64,000 bases of DNA, taken from positions 1,341,001 through 1,405,000 of the forward strand of contig JAQPZY010001692.1 of assembly GCA_029931535.1 (NCBI GenBank). The letters run 5' to 3'. The stretch is from Margaritifera margaritifera (taxonomy: Eukaryota > Mollusca > Bivalvia > Unionida > Margaritiferidae). Positions 38,260 to 51,725 of this stretch are shown piece by piece (position 1 is the stretch's first letter; each line of letters opens with the position of its first letter). A model generated the notes under the pieces. The model was not told the origin of the DNA. It saw only the letters and a list, made by a program, of their open reading frames with translations, and searched no databases. The position numbers were made by a program, and so were the translations under genes.

Positions 38260-40640
38260 TGCAGTAAGTGTATTCATATCTTTTTATTCAAAATGTACAC
38301 TCAGTTGAAACATGTTATCACATATTTTACACTGGTGGTTTTCTTTTTTTTTTTTTTCTTTTTTTTCAGTATGTAAGCTCATATACACGCTCAAATTAAA
38401 GCACTCCCAAACTATAAGGCCCTTCATTAAAACACGGTTCTGTTTATAAGGCGAGTATGTTCATGGATCCCATTTCATTAAGTGGTTGTAACATTATATG
38501 TATAATGTACTTCATTATAAATTGGATTCACTATAAGGCGGTATAATCTGTGACTCCAATGTACAATGTCACAATGAGGGTGTACTGTATTGATATGACT
38601 AAAGATTTTAGAATAAACTTCACATTTGAATGTTGTTGTTGTTTCATTTATTTTCTTTCTTTTTTTTTTTTTTCTTTTTTTTTTTCTACGTTTGAGTAGA
38701 TATAAGGAAATATTTCACGAGTAAACTATCTCCTTATATCTACTGAAGAAAACAAAGATTTTCTTTTTATTATACATTTGTTAAGGTGAAAACCGTCGAT
38801 TTGCATGATTTTTTTTCTTTCCATTATGTGCCAATGCGATTAACGACAGCATTACTACATTGATAAAATGAAGCTCCGAAACTTTACAATAAGTGTTGGA
38901 CAGCGGCTTTGTACAAATTTAGCTCATACATATCACGCTCCAAAATTGTGTATTTTGTCAAATTAATTACTGTTTTCATGCGAAAATGAAGAGACTTTTA
39001 TTTTCGTTAACTCATTTCTTGCGCGGATTGATACAGTGAACATTGCTGGGTCGGCATTACTGTAGAAACATTACAGAGCGGTCGTATCCGACAGACTTCA
39101 GAGGGTAACATCTTTAAACAAAAGATTTTAATGATTGTGAGTCTACCTAAAAGGATTTTGGTTCTTTATTTTGTTTATTTCTGCATTCAAACATGAATTG
39201 TGGGGCCTTGGCCAGCGTGCAGTCAAGTTTTTATTATCACTTGATTTCGGTTTGTAGTCAACACTCATCTATCCCCGATTTCTCTATCGTTTGATGCGAG
39301 TTAAAATTGCCACTTAAACAGCTGTATTACTATATTTAATCAAGAGTTTTCTACTAAAAACTTGTACCGTTTGTCATAAAGTGTAACAGGTATACGATAC
39401 TGTATAGGCTGTAGCGTACTAACGGAGGGGGGGGGGGGACGGGCGGAAGGAGGGCGCCAGAGGTCTTGGGGCGCCAAAACAGCTGATAAAAATTCGGGCC
39501 TCGTATTCTGGCCCTTCGGGCCATCATCGTCGCCCCTAGCGCCATTTACCCTTAGTAAGCCGCTGTGTATGGGCAATACTGACAGAAACAGGTCATGTAC
39601 GTTTAGTCACTGACAATTTGAACGATTCATGTTGAAAAAGTATGTTTTAAAAAGTTGATACCTGAAGCCTACTTTTTGTTGTTCGTTTTTAGGCATTTTT
39701 TTTTTTTTTTTTTTTTTTGCACCTCCTCGTTTATTACGCAGATGTGTACTAGAATGTCTAATCTTCACAAATGTTAAGATTTGTTCATCCTGATGGGGAA
39801 GGAGAGAGTGATGGAGGGAGAGAGAGAATGAGCAGAAGAAGAAAAACAATTAAATAGGTCTAATATGGAAATACAATTTTGATTAACATACATAAGGGCA
39901 GATTTATTTTCAATATGAGAAAAAGTAGCTCCAAAAGATATATCGTCACTATGGCGATAAAAGTGGTATTGGCATGTGGCGATATCAATTTTCTCCCACT
40001 AATACATTTAAATATGTCATTATGAAATATACAATAAATCTTCATATATACTTTTTATGTACAAAATTTAAACCACATCAACCTGCCTAATATAAACATT
40101 CATAAATAGCTTAACAAAAATATCGTCTCTAGTTTTTTATGATAGAAAAAACGAACTAATTATATCCATTATATTTTTAAAAAATTATCTTGAGGTAAAA
40201 GAAAAAAATATCCTGGTTCGAAAGAAAATCTCAGGCCTCATTGTTCAGAATATTATATGGTTGGTCCCTTTGGTGAAAGAGGGACATATTTTTGGATAGC
40301 TATAACAAATCATAAAACAAATATATGGTTCAACTGACCTGACAAGTCTATACAAGTTCAAAGAAAAGAAGTGTATGCACCTCAACCCTAAATTCATACA
40401 TGCATTTGTCATGTCAGAAGGTCATTTCTGAAGCAAAGCAACGCTCACGGTGCAAATGCGTGTCGTTTCCCCACGTGATAATTTTGAAAAACATTGTGTA
40501 CTAAACAGCTTGATGCAATTCAAAATAGTTGCCATTGCTGAAACATTCTACTTGCCTTGAACCCACTACCCACTTACTAGGCAACTATTGGTATTTTAGT
40601 ATCCTGACAAGAACCACACAAGCCTGAAACACCAAAGGGG
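38260..40640. other. Mostly unrecognised intergenic DNA
   Basis: Poly-T/C tracts (38,340-38,370; 38,650-38,690), a short inverted repeat around 38,697-38,742 (GTAGATATAAGGA and complement), a G-run at 39,427-39,439 and a poly-T at 39,697-39,718. No gene recognised. Confidence 0.45.
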
Positions 40641-40642
40641 CT

Positions 40643-40861
40643 GATCATTTAATTTTCGGGAGAGGGGCCCCCAGGATTTAGATACTTTATTTTTTTTCAC
40701 CTGATATAGTATAGTAATATAGTGGTATAATACTTTGGTTTTTATTTTCACTATAAATCGGTACAAGAATATTTTTTTGTCAATCTATTTGAGAGCCGAA
40801 ATTTTGTTCAACAAATATCTCAGCCCCCTCCCCCCCCCCCCCCTCCGAAAATTAAATGGTC
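40643..40861. repeat. MITE-like element, 219 bp
   Basis: GATCATTTAATTTTCGGGAG at the left pairs with CTCCGAAAATTAAATGGTC at the right; the interior is AT-rich without coding. Typical miniature inverted-repeat structure. Family not identified. Confidence 0.65.
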
Positions 40862-41580
40862 ATTCCCTAATTCACAAAATATATCCTTTTTTTTAATTAT
40901 TGAACAATACTAGCTGAAAACAGCACATGATAGCTTTAAACAATTTAAAATGAGAATTTTTAAAGGGTCCAAGTTGATGAAACTATCCCCTGCCTCCTGA
41001 GCCTACTACTCTGACTGGGTACAGATCATTTCGGCCCAAAACAAGATTGTCTCGGGTCGATTCGGTCGAGTTGTTTCGGCCCACTATGTCAACCGGGTCG
41101 ATTCGGTCCACATATGTGGGTCGTTTCGGCCCACTATACTTTAATACATTTTCCCTAACAATAAAGAGTACATGTAAATTTATGCAAAAGAGAATGTGAA
41201 TGTGTAATTTATTTAGTGAAAAATATGTAAATGTATGTATTGTGCAAAAGTTAATAGAATAATAAATAACATTTCTCATGTGCATATATGCCTTGTGTTT
41301 GTAATGTTAACAACATTAAATTAAATAAATACAGTACTAATAATGGTACAGTCTATTGATTTTTAGCAAATTTATTAATTCAATTAAACTTGGTTAAGTA
41401 GATGCTTTTCAATGTTCGTCGTTTCTTATCATCAGCTTTATTACTGGATTGATTAATATATATAACTGATTGCAAAATGGTGATTTTTTTAGTCTTTAAA
41501 TTAATGTTATATCTTTCCGTCGTATAACTGAGTCTTTGATAAGAATGATTGAGAAAATCCCACTCGATATTATTAGTTGC

Positions 41581-41625
41581 CGAATGCATATGTGCGTGTG
41601 CGTGTCCGTGTGCGTGTGTGTGTGT
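41581..41625. repeat. GT-rich microsatellite
   Basis: TGTGCGTGTGCGTGTCCGTG then (TG)n, inside the 3-kb element. Confidence 0.8.
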
Positions 41626-42902
41626 CGTATAATTACAATGGGTATATTTATGACAATTTTCTATGTTTATTGCTGTTTAAATTTAAGAGGTAAAAAAATA
41701 TTGTATATGATACATTTGTTATAGTTGTTTTGATTTGAATGAAAAATTAGTGTTTATTTGTAAAGGTGTAATTGCAAAACATTTGTAAAAGGTTTTCTCA
41801 TCGTTCTATGAAGAAGGGCGGTACTGGGATTCATATTAAAATCGTCCTCTTAGATCAACATAAACAAGATTGGTTATCTGTTTTAGAAAAAAAAAAACGT
41901 CCAAAGGACAAAATTGTACAATTTTATAAAACAGGTATTTAAATATGAATAATATTTAATAAACAAATGTACTTACCTATCTTAAAATTTAGGACGTAAA
42001 TCTATAAATTACATGTTGAAAATGGTCATTGTAATAAAAATCAATGTGAAGAAAGAAAATGTACCAAATATCAGAATAACGTTTTGGGTGACGAATTACA
42101 TTACCTCGATAATCCATGTTCTCTCTCTCTCTCTCTCATTTATTCGGTCTCTTCCGTTTTTAATACATCATTATGGTTTCACATATAATAGAACTTTGAT
42201 TATACTTGATTGATGCCTATATGTACGACCTGAGTATGATTCTTTTTCCAATAAAGTTTTGTTATGTTCTATTCTTTTCTGTAACATACATCTTTCATTT
42301 ACGCAAACTCATTTTTTGTATCCTTAATTGGACCGTAACTTACAAGCGCAATTAGCTGCGGTTTGTTTAAGTTAATATACAAGGGTTTGGGACCATTGCA
42401 ATCAACATAAATCAAAGTCGCATATGCAGCTAAAAGAAGACAATGCCACCAATCCGTTTTAAAAGAAAGACTACAGACCGCCTGTATGTAATGTGTGTAA
42501 TACTTATCGTTCCTTTACAAAAACGTGAAAATGTCATCTTCGATCCTTATTATAATTGGACAACTAATGAAATGCGCAATTACTTGCGGTCTCTTTAAGT
42601 TAATAACCTTTAATAAGTGTTTGTAAAAGAAATTGATGCTCGTTAAGAAATTTTAATGTTTTAGTAAATAAACACTGTTATAAGAAAATTGTTAATACGC
42701 TTAGTTTAATTATGTTGCTTTTCTGGCGATTACATTTTTTTTTTTTTTTTTTTTTTTACATCAATACTTAAGTACAGAAATCAGCAAGAACTGGTTCCGA
42801 CCTGAATTTTTTGTGCGATCCCTGCAAACATATGATTCCACCACTCGAAGCAGATGAGATAATGTGTTGCTGCTCCTCATGATGATTTTTTAAAATGTAG
42901 CT

Positions 42903-43116
42903 TATATACTCGCGTATAATACAGGTTCAAATGCAAACAACATAGACCCTGATATGCCGTCGCATAATGCGCCAGCAGATCAGGGTCTATGTTGTTTGTT
43001 CTACTCATTAGTCATTACAAATTTCATAGACCCAGATCTGCCGGCGCATTATGCGACAGCAGATTTGGGTCTATGCAGTTTGCAGTTGGTATGGGTGATA
43101 CGCGAGTATATACGGT
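42903..43116. repeat. Palindromic MITE-like element, copy 1
   Basis: TATATACTCGCGTATAATAC at the left faces GATACGCGAGTATATACGGT at the right. Inside are two nested hairpins, each built on CATAGACCC..AT.TGCCG.CGCATAATGCG..AGCAGAT..GGGTCTATG. Strongly foldback. A related copy is at 56173-56300. Confidence 0.75.
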
Positions 43117-44084
43117 AAATTGTTAAGAATGTGATATAGAGTTATGACTATTTTCAAATGATTAGTTGTAATATGCTGTTTCATTTAATACTTATGCCAA
43201 GTTAGTCTCAGCATATTTAATTGTTAAGAATATGTTCTGTAATTGGTACATTTATAGGTACAGATGGTCCACTGTTTCAGATGTAATTCAAGACCTAGAC
43301 TTCAACATTACCAACTGGAGCTGGATCACACTGCCGAAGTGTTGGTGGAGTGAGTATGACATATTCATTATAAATATATATTTCATATCGGAAGATAGAC
43401 TTCGATTTCATTGAAACAGTCATTTTTTTGCCAATCAAGTATTGCCGTAGTTATGTCTTAAGTAGTTCTACATGCTGTGATTAGCAGTGCTTGCATATTA
43501 TTACTTTTTCTATAATTGTTTTTACTATATAATGTTCTGAAATAAAGATATAACATTACTTAGCTGCATATAAGCAAGACTTTTAGTGGTATGCATACTG
43601 TCTCCCTGCAAGATCGTTCCTTGTCAGAGTTGATTGTCGAGGCCACGAGGGTGTGTTTGAAGTGGTCGAGTTTGGTACCAAACGTGTTAGCAAGAAGAGT
43701 ATTATCACAAACCATATATCGGTTAACATTTCGGGTTTATGAATTATCTTTATCTGCATATACGGGTACTCGTACACGGAAATGCAAAAAGAATAAGCCT
43801 GGATTTTGGTCCGAATCAGCCCGTAATTTGTATTGAGTAAGCCTGCTCTGAATCAGCCACTTTTAATTTGTTTTTATTTCATCAAAATACATTATCAACT
43901 GATATGTCACTATGATCACTGGCACATTGTTGCTCAACGTTATACTATTCCAATGAAAATATAATTATTAAAGTAGTACAGTATATCCCTAATAAAACGT
44001 ATGTGGGCCAAAACAACCCGACCGAAACTAGCGTTTGGGCCGAATTGACCTGGGCCGAACTGGTTTTGGGCCGAAATGACCATA

Positions 44085-44345
44085 AGTCCTCTGACTTGAA
44101 CTTATCAAAAACTTCCCATTTTAATGGTTTTTCTCCCGTTTTGCTCGTGTAAGCCTTTAAAACACTACTGTCGATATACACTTTATCACAAACTTTACAC
44201 CTGAGTGGTTTATCTTCTCAATGTAAACATGTGTGCACTGTAAGATTTTCGCTCCGACTAAAAGTTTTCTGACAAAGTTGACACTTGAATTGATTTTCTC
44301 CAGAATGTATCCTTATGTTAGCAACAGGGGACGCCGCTAGAGGGC
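44085..44345 (-). pseudogene. C2H2 zinc-finger relics
   Basis: Minus-strand fragments with HSGENQFKCQLCQKTFSRSE and a degraded second and third finger with TGEKPLKWEVFDKF, where Cys and His ligands have been lost. Related to the array at 46237-47060. No intact frame, so a dead part of a zinc-finger gene or a duplicate of it. Confidence 0.7.
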
Positions 44346-44349
44346 ACTA

Positions 44350-45400
44350 GCGATCAAGATTAACATTTTCTCAAAATGTCAACCTCATTACACCATGTAC
44401 TTTCTCCGCTTTCGTATGTAAAAAGCCGACATTATTATATCCGAATGTATTCACGGTTGAAAGGTTGAATGTCTATATTGAGCGTATATGACATTGGGCC
44501 TTTTGTACAACATATTCGGCGAAAATAAACGAACACTGAATTTTTCAAAACGCAGAAAAAGTAAATTAACGAACATATACGCTCACCTAAGCCTACTTTT
44601 TAAATACTTTGGAGTTCTTTTTACGAGAATAATGGTAAAATATGTGCGAATATTTGCGGAAAACCCACGAATAACGTCTTTTTAAAGGTCAACCGTGCCA
44701 GCAAGAACGGTAACTCTTCCCGGCACATAGGTACGTACAAAATGGAAACAATGACAACAACACGACATAAATTGGGTTAAAAAACACACGAAAACTTAAT
44801 TTTATGAAAGGGCAGACGTTTATACCAAGGAATTAGATTATACAAACGTATTTCTCATTCATTATACCAAATTTATTACAACATTTTGGTACAACTTTTG
44901 TTGTGTAATGTAATTTCGAGATTAGAGACTTGACGGGTGATACTGATAATGATATTAAAAATATGTATGTGATTGTGATCACTTAGATATTGTCAATGTC
45001 AGGTCATCTGCTCTAGGTAGGATTCTTATCTAGAGACACTGGTATTCAAATTAAAATGTTCATGTTAGTAGGGGCGAAAAAGAGGTAAAAGTTAAACTTA
45101 TTTTCAGAATTTTGAAAAATGAAAACAAATTTATTTCATACCATTTTTTGTGAATATAAAAATGAATATTGTCATCGTAAAGAACAGAAAATCGATCTGT
45201 CGTATTTCTCTACTTAAACAAAAACATAATCATAACTATTTCTTGAGAACAAAATCAGTGCCAGAAGTAGAATTGTGGACGTATTAAAACTAAGTTATTT
45301 TTATGGTTTTTTTTTGTCATTGATTTTATTTGACAGATATGAAAACTGGCCAAAAATATCTTATCATAACTAAAACAATGGCAATTGTTATTTACTAAAT
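44350..45400. other. Nothing recognised
   Basis: AT-rich intergenic DNA without readable coding frames, RNA genes or clear repeats. Confidence 0.45.
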
Positions 45401-45414
45401 TGTGATTTCAGATC

Positions 45415-46215
45415 AATGTATATATGTACAAGAACACTGTAATGCATTTGCACTATTGCTTTTAAGAGTAACATACAATTTAAACTTGTGTATGACTCAT
45501 GATTATGGCATTTCAAGCAAAAATGTTGGGGGGGGGGGCGTGATAAAAAGGAACTGAAAGGCTTCAGAAGTACCTGGAACATAGAAAAAAGTGAATATAT
45601 TCTTGAAGCTGAATGTTCACAAAACATTTATATATAACCATATGTAAGAAATATGCAACTTTCAGAATGAAATAACATGATGTCAAAAATTAGCAAAAAG
45701 TGACCAAAGACCAATATTAACAATGGTGGACGGCTCATGTGTTTGAATGCTTCCTGTGAATTTATTTGAAAATATATTATAAAGATGGGTTTATTTTTGA
45801 ATTCTGCACACTCAAATTATGCAGAAAAGGTTCCATTTTAACAGCAACATATAATTTCAACATGTGTATGACTGAAATATATAGTATTTCATGCAAAAAC
45901 GTTAGGGGGGTGCTTGATAAAAAGGCACAGGGGGGCTTCTGAATTACCTGGAACATAGAAAATGTAAATTTATTCTTAAAGCTGAATGTTCACAAAACAT
46001 TTCTATATAAACATATGTAAGAAACATGCAAATTTCAGCTTGAAATAACATGAGGTCAAGAATTTGCAAAAAGTGCCAAAGACCAATATTAAAAATGGTG
46101 AACGGTACATGTGTTTGAATGCTTCCTGTGAATTTATTTGAAAAGATATCATAAAGATGGGTTCATTTTTGAAATTTGCACACTCAAATTATGCAGAAAA
46201 CATTCCATTTTTGTA
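45415..46215 (+). repeat. Tandem duplication of about 395 bp
   Basis: Units near 45,415-45,835 and 45,836-46,215 share ordered blocks: GTTGGGGGG/GTTAGGGGG with TGATAAAAAGG, TACCTGGAACATAGAAAA, GCTGAATGTTCACAAAACAT, and GTGTTTGAATGCTTCCTGTG. Noncoding. Adjoins the 3' side of the zinc-finger array. Confidence 0.85.
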
Positions 46216-46236
46216 TATTCTATAATTCTGAAAAAA

Positions 46237-47060
46237 TCATCCCCTGTTGCTACTTATGTGCGCAGTCAGACTTCCACTCTGACTAAACCTGGTAGCACAA
46301 ATTTCGCACTTGAATGGTTTATCTCCAGAATGTATCCTCATGTGCGCGGTCAGAATTCCACTCTGAATAAACCTTTTATAACAAACGTCACACTTGTATG
46401 GTTTTTCTCCAGTATGTATCCTTATATGTTTCTTTAAACTACCACAATCAACAAACATCCTGTCACAAACCTCACATGTGAATGGTTTCTCCCCTGAATA
46501 TATCCTCATGTGTGCCGCCTGACCTGCACTCCGAATAAACCTTTTACCACAAACCTCAAACCTATATGGTTTGTTTCTAGACTTTGAATGTATCTTCGTG
46601 TGCGTCGTCAGATTGTCACTCCGACTAAATATTTTATTACAAACATCACACTTGTATGGTTGTTCTCCAGCAGTAGTGTACTGGCCATTGGGCATACCGG
46701 GACAAATCCCGGTGGGCCGCCGCAAAAAAAATCCGTTTTTACCGGTGTTTTACTGGTGTGAGCAAAACCCCGGGCCTGTCCCGGCAGACCGCCGCATCGG
46801 TGGGCCGGTGGGCCGTCAAAAAAATCCTATTTTACCGGTGTTTTACTGGTGTGAGCAAAACCCCGGGCCTGTCCCGGCAGATAAGTCCAGGGCCGAGTTG
46901 CTTACCCAGTACACTCCTGTTCTACAGTGTGTATTCTTATATGCCTTCTAAACTTACTATTGTCACCAAATATTTTATCACAAGCTTCCCATTTGAATAA
47001 TTTTCTCCAGTATGTGTTCCCATGTGCATACTGAAGTTACGTCTCCAACTGCACATCCCT
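46237..47060 (-). pseudogene. C2H2 zinc-finger gene (partial, interrupted by hAT element)
   Basis: Minus-strand open frame 46237-46670 encodes five tandem fingers with TGEKP-type linkers (EQPYKCDVCNKIF..., EKPFTCEVCDRMF..., EKPYKCDVCYKRF...). One finger has Phe in place of the first Cys and Tyr in place of the last His; the final finger lacks its last His. One more degenerate finger lies at 46,920-47,060, on the other side of a 249-bp hAT insertion that sits in the linker. A DNA-binding transcription-factor-type protein if it were intact. The insertion, lost ligands and missing start make it a probable pseudogene, although an exon of a living gene cannot be excluded. Confidence 0.75.
46671..46919. 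mobile_element. hAT-type non-autonomous element, 249 bp
   Basis: Ends CAGTAGTGTACTGGC and GCCCAGTACACTCCTG-like (CCCAGTACACTCCTG) form a 14-15-bp imperfect TIR. Flanks TTCTCCAG (46663-46670) and TTCTACAG (46920-46927) are an 8-bp target-site duplication with one change, the hAT signature. The interior has a duplicated TTTTACCGGTGTTTTACTGG block and GGGCCGGTGGGCCG runs. No transposase. Confidence 0.8.
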
Positions 47061-47069
47061 CTCCCCACA

Positions 47070-50000
47070 CAATTGTTCTGACACCATTGTGTACAGCTAG
47101 ATTTGATTTTGTTCTTTTGTCGTCGACATCAGTCATCTCAATCATTTATTGTGTTAAAATTTCTCAAAACTCTCATTCTTGACCGCCATTATCGTTTCAA
47201 TCTTCACCCCTGACCTACAATGGGCTGGCCTGTCGGTCGTTGAAGGGCATGCGGTAGGATTCTGTAATGTTTCGTGAACCGGAGAAGTTGTGGGTAGGGG
47301 GGTGGCCTGCAATTTCCTTTCAAGACGGGATATAATTAGACTAACTTCGGGTTCATCCTTGAATCGTGCGCCACGTTTCTCGCGACCTCGCGTGCTTGTT
47401 TTGAGATCCTGGCGTCATCAACTGGGCCACAAGCGTTCGTTGACAAAGACAGTAAGTGCTGATTAAGAAATATTCGATGAAATGAAATTTAAATACGAAC
47501 TACAATTAAAATTGAAAAAACACAATGAAAATGGACACTTTTACAAATGCCATATTTGCTTCAAGCTTGTGGCCCTGGCGTGAGTGTTAGCTGTTCAAGC
47601 TAGGGCCGCTGTTCACATGTTGGTTTTCTTTACCTTTTTATTAGTAGGAAATCCACGACATAGATTTCTCAGACGACAAAGGCAATGTAAAAACTTCGTT
47701 TGTATAACATGCACTTCTTATATCATGTTAGAAAAAAATAAATCAAATGGAAGAGTATGCAGTATGAAATTCTGTATTGGATTATTGTAATGTAGCGATA
47801 AAAAATCTTTGTTGTAACACAGACTGAAGAAAAAAATCTTTTAAAAGTTCAGCGTATCTTTAAATACGATAATTATATCGAAATAGCTTGAAAACAAAAT
47901 AATTAAAAAACCCATCCTATTTTTACATTTTTTAAAAACTTTTGGCATCATTTTTGATATGTTTTATTGCAGTCAATATGCGTACGAAAGCAATGCAATT
48001 AATCAAAATACAGAGACATTATAAGACGATCACTTTGGTCTATTTTTTACATCCCAATCTTACGTCACCTGGCCTTTATTTCAGGGGCACAAACCATAGA
48101 TGACCTTCCGGAAACAGACACATTTTGACACGCTCAGAAAAACGGTAGCTCGCAAAGGATTTAGAGAGTTTATAAACATTTTTCAACGATGAATAAATTA
48201 AGTAGATATAGTTGAATACACTGTACTTACTATGGTTATTTTAATAGATTCTCACAATATTATAACGAACGCGTTAAAATTCACGTTAAGGGCACGAAAT
48301 ATTGAGGATATATATAATCTTTAGATACAACAAAAAGAAATTCAACTACTGTAATGAATATAATAGGATTTTGTTTTTACTGCAAATCAGAGCAAGAATA
48401 TTTTTAAAGCTATTTGCCAAATATTTTTGGGGTAAAAAAAAAACAAACAAAAAAAACATGCCGCTATTAGCCGTCTTAAGAATTGCAAGTAGACAGAAAT
48501 ATCACGAAAAATAGTGTAAAAACATTTCAGCAAAGAATCCATACTTACACTGTTTCTTTTATTTAATGTTGTCACGATTTTTAACGCTATCTTCCATTTT
48601 TGAGGTTTATATTAATTCGTTCAAATGGATCAAGATTGTACAGTTATGTCTAAAAATATGAAAAGTTAAAGACATAATCATTTTCAGGTATAAAATATTT
48701 ACGTTTGTAGTAATCTGTTTTCATGTATGTATTCTTGCGCGAATTTATACATCTTTTTTTCGTTGTCTCTCAGTAGTCGTATTTAAAAAAAAAAATTTGG
48801 CTGGTTTTTCAGAGCAATATATGCAATTTTTTCATTTTCTACAATATTATTATCATATCATAACGCCTTTTTTAGCTAACCTGCAAGGGTTTTTATTTTA
48901 TCAAGTTATTATATAAAAGTGAAACCTAAAAGTTAATAGCAATGCTTGTAAAATTGAGCTTGGTAAGCAATTGTTGTGTAAGTTTTATCTGAGTTCCTTG
49001 GTCAGATTGAATATAATACAGTTATTCGTTTCTTGCCTTATATATAAGGATATGTATAACATAATTTTCTCATATTTAATTAATTCAGACATTATTCTAG
49101 AGATGTTTTGTTATTTATCATGGACTAATCATTCGATCTTCAACTTCAACAGATAATTTATTCGCATTTTCCTTATTATTTACAGAGTCAAAGGATTTAT
49201 AGGGGACTCCTTCCGTACGGCAAGATATGCTGCAACGTTTTCAATGTTTTATTCCTGTTTATATTTTCTATTTATTTTATTTCTAAAGGTTTTAGTTACA
49301 ATAGCTTCTGTGCTAGCAGCTGTACCTATACAATCACCTATACCGGTGACATATTGACAATTAGAAGGAAGGTCTAAGATTGCTGGTGAATCTCCTTTAG
49401 CAACTGTATTATGTACATTATTTCCTTTCTTTTTTATTGTTCAACTATATGCTATAGAAATGGAGTGGAAATAGCATATCCTTTCATGATTGCACAGTAC
49501 AAATTCATAGTAACACCTAGCTTTCTTACATGCTCTTCTTAAATTTTTATCCTTTTCAAGGTCACAAAAAACATTTAACACCAATAAAAGTTTGAAAGTT
49601 ATAGTTAGGTCGGTTACATTAGCAATATGGCATATGCCATTCAAACACATCTCCTTAGTGTTATATGCAATTACTGACATTCATATTTAATTTATTTGAA
49701 AGATTTTATTGGCTATAAAATGATTCATTTTAGAGACAGAGCATCACGCACCTGTGGTGCGAGAACCGAAGGTTCTTTTATAATTAGATCTAGCTGGTGA
49801 TTTATACAATAATTACATCTAAGCACTCCATCTATGATCTGATGAAACTCGTCTTCAAATTTAATTTATTTACATTCCAATCTTTTAATTGTTTTTCTTT
49901 ATGACTCCACATAATATATTTTGAACATTGTTTCCTCGTCCAGTTCCGACTATAGTTTTGAGTACTTTAGTGTTTGAACGAGAATTTAGTATTGGTCATA

Positions 50001-51640
50001 CTTGCTTTATAATAGTTAGTATCAGCGCACTTGTTGGTCTTTCTACAATCGTAAATTTTTAAATATGCTGTCGTTGTTTCTTGTATACAAGAATTATTCT
50101 AAAGGAGTTCATCAAGTAACATCCTTGTGTAGGGTTACTTGGAAGAAGCGAAGCATCTACAGACGTCTTCATATGGGAGAACAGCAAGTCTCGCACCCTG
50201 TGTTACGAGGAAGTTGCGAAGCAACATTTGCATACGGAGATGTGTTGCTCAGCAAACAATGGTAAGCGAAGAATACGCAGTCTATATTTTTTTTACTAGT
50301 TATACAGATGTGCAGGTTCTAGAGAATACTGGTTTTGACTGATTTTCTTTTTCAGTTAGAGTAGTTTTTGGGTAATTTGCAATGTAACTTACGATATCTT
50401 TACTAAGCTGCTCCAATGTCTTTCTAATTTATTTTTTAGTTCGGCTCTCGAGCTCAATTTAAAAAAATGTAAAAAATCAATAAAGAAACAATAGCCATTG
50501 CACTAGAACTCACACATTTATATTATTCAAGACTTCAATCTTTGGACCGTTCTATTTCCAGAATCTAATAGACACTTATTGAACCCATAAATATAATAAA
50601 TGTTTTAACCGTAATTCTAATGAAATTTTCAATGGCAAATTGGAGAAATTACCACGAATTTTATGGACTGCATTATCTGTACAGACGCCCGCTTTTCTTT
50701 CACTGAGCGCATCGCGTCAGTGTTGTGCCCAAATCTAACATGAATTATAGCCGACTGATCTTATTTGCAAATCATGCTTAGGAAACTGGCCTTTTGGGAG
50801 AATTTCAGTAGCTTTAACTACTTTAAAGATTAAAAATACGTCTATTGTTCAACTTCGATGCTTGATTTATTTTGTTCATCTAAATTTTGTTGCATTTTTT
50901 ATTTTTTATTTTTGTGCATGTTAAGTTTTGTCCTCGATAAAAAATAATTTACTCAGAGACTGTTTCAATATCACCTTTCAAGTCATTTCTCGTTCCCACT
51001 TTCAACGACGCCGTTGCAAATCACCATCATCATCGTCATTATCATCATTATTGTGGTCATCGTCGTCATCTCATCATCGTCGTCCTTGTCGTAAATACTA
51101 TCATCGTATTCTTGGTCGACTTCATCATCGTCATTGTAGTCATGGTCGAAAACGTCTCATCAACATTCTGAACATCGTCATTGTCATCATAATCTTCTTT
51201 GAGTAAATAGTATTCGGCTTTATGGAGTAATCGTATACAGGAATATCGTAGGAAAGATAAAACACAATAACGTTCACTAGAATAGTATTGGTAAATGTAA
51301 CTGACGCGTAACAATGTTATTTTCATTTGTTAGCATCATCTCTGTTAAATTCAACTCATTTGACTTAGCAAACATTTCTAGAACACCAAGTTCATTTCGA
51401 TGTTGAATGGAGCATTCATTTAATTTATTGCTTACGACGGTGGAATTTTGATGATAAGTCGATAATGTTTTTTTTACAAATGTGTATAAATTTTGTTTAT
51501 ATTTTTAAAGCCCTTCTAGTCCCAAAGCAATATGCAATCAGTGCATCTTGTTTAGCAAAAAACTAAAACAAATTTGAAAAAGAAAAGAAGCTGGCTCTTT
51601 AGGCTATATCTAACCGATAAATAGAGAGATAAGCAAACTT
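47070..51640. other. Intergenic DNA, no gene I can support
   Basis: A relatively CpG-rich patch at 47,340-47,460 could be a promoter. 49,250-49,470 and 49,940-50,060 contain hydrophobic translations that might be old exons of a membrane protein, with stops, and I could not identify them. 51,020-51,190 is a CAT/CGT-rich low-complexity tract. Confidence 0.4.
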
Positions 51641-51643
51641 AGT

Positions 51644-51645
51644 GG

Positions 51646-51721
<76 letters not shown>
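51644..51721. repeat. TA microsatellite
   Basis: About 76 bp of (TA)n. Confidence 0.95.

Positions 51722-51725
<4 letters not shown>

Larger units (their letters stand above)
41024..44081. mobile_element. Non-autonomous DNA transposon with GGCCGAAATGACC-type TIRs
   Basis: Left end GATCATTTCGGCCCAAAAC and right end GTTTTGGGCCGAAATGACC are inverted. About 100 bp at each side is built from degenerate GGGCCGAA..GACC units. The 3 kb inside has no transposase frame. It abuts zinc-finger relics on its right side. Confidence 0.6.

Noticed and set aside
43232..43414. Reverse-transcriptase-like WSTVSDVIQDL segment
   Set aside because: A single short match to a LINE-like pattern with no catalytic motif nearby.
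49190..49480. Mitochondrial-like insertion (hydrophobic frame that reads better if TGA is Trp)
   Set aside because: I could not match it to any mitochondrial protein with confidence, and there is no run of neighbouring mitochondrial genes.
51020..51330. His/Ser-rich ORFs on both strands
   Set aside because: CAT/CGT/CATCAT low-complexity DNA opens frames on both strands; no conserved feature.
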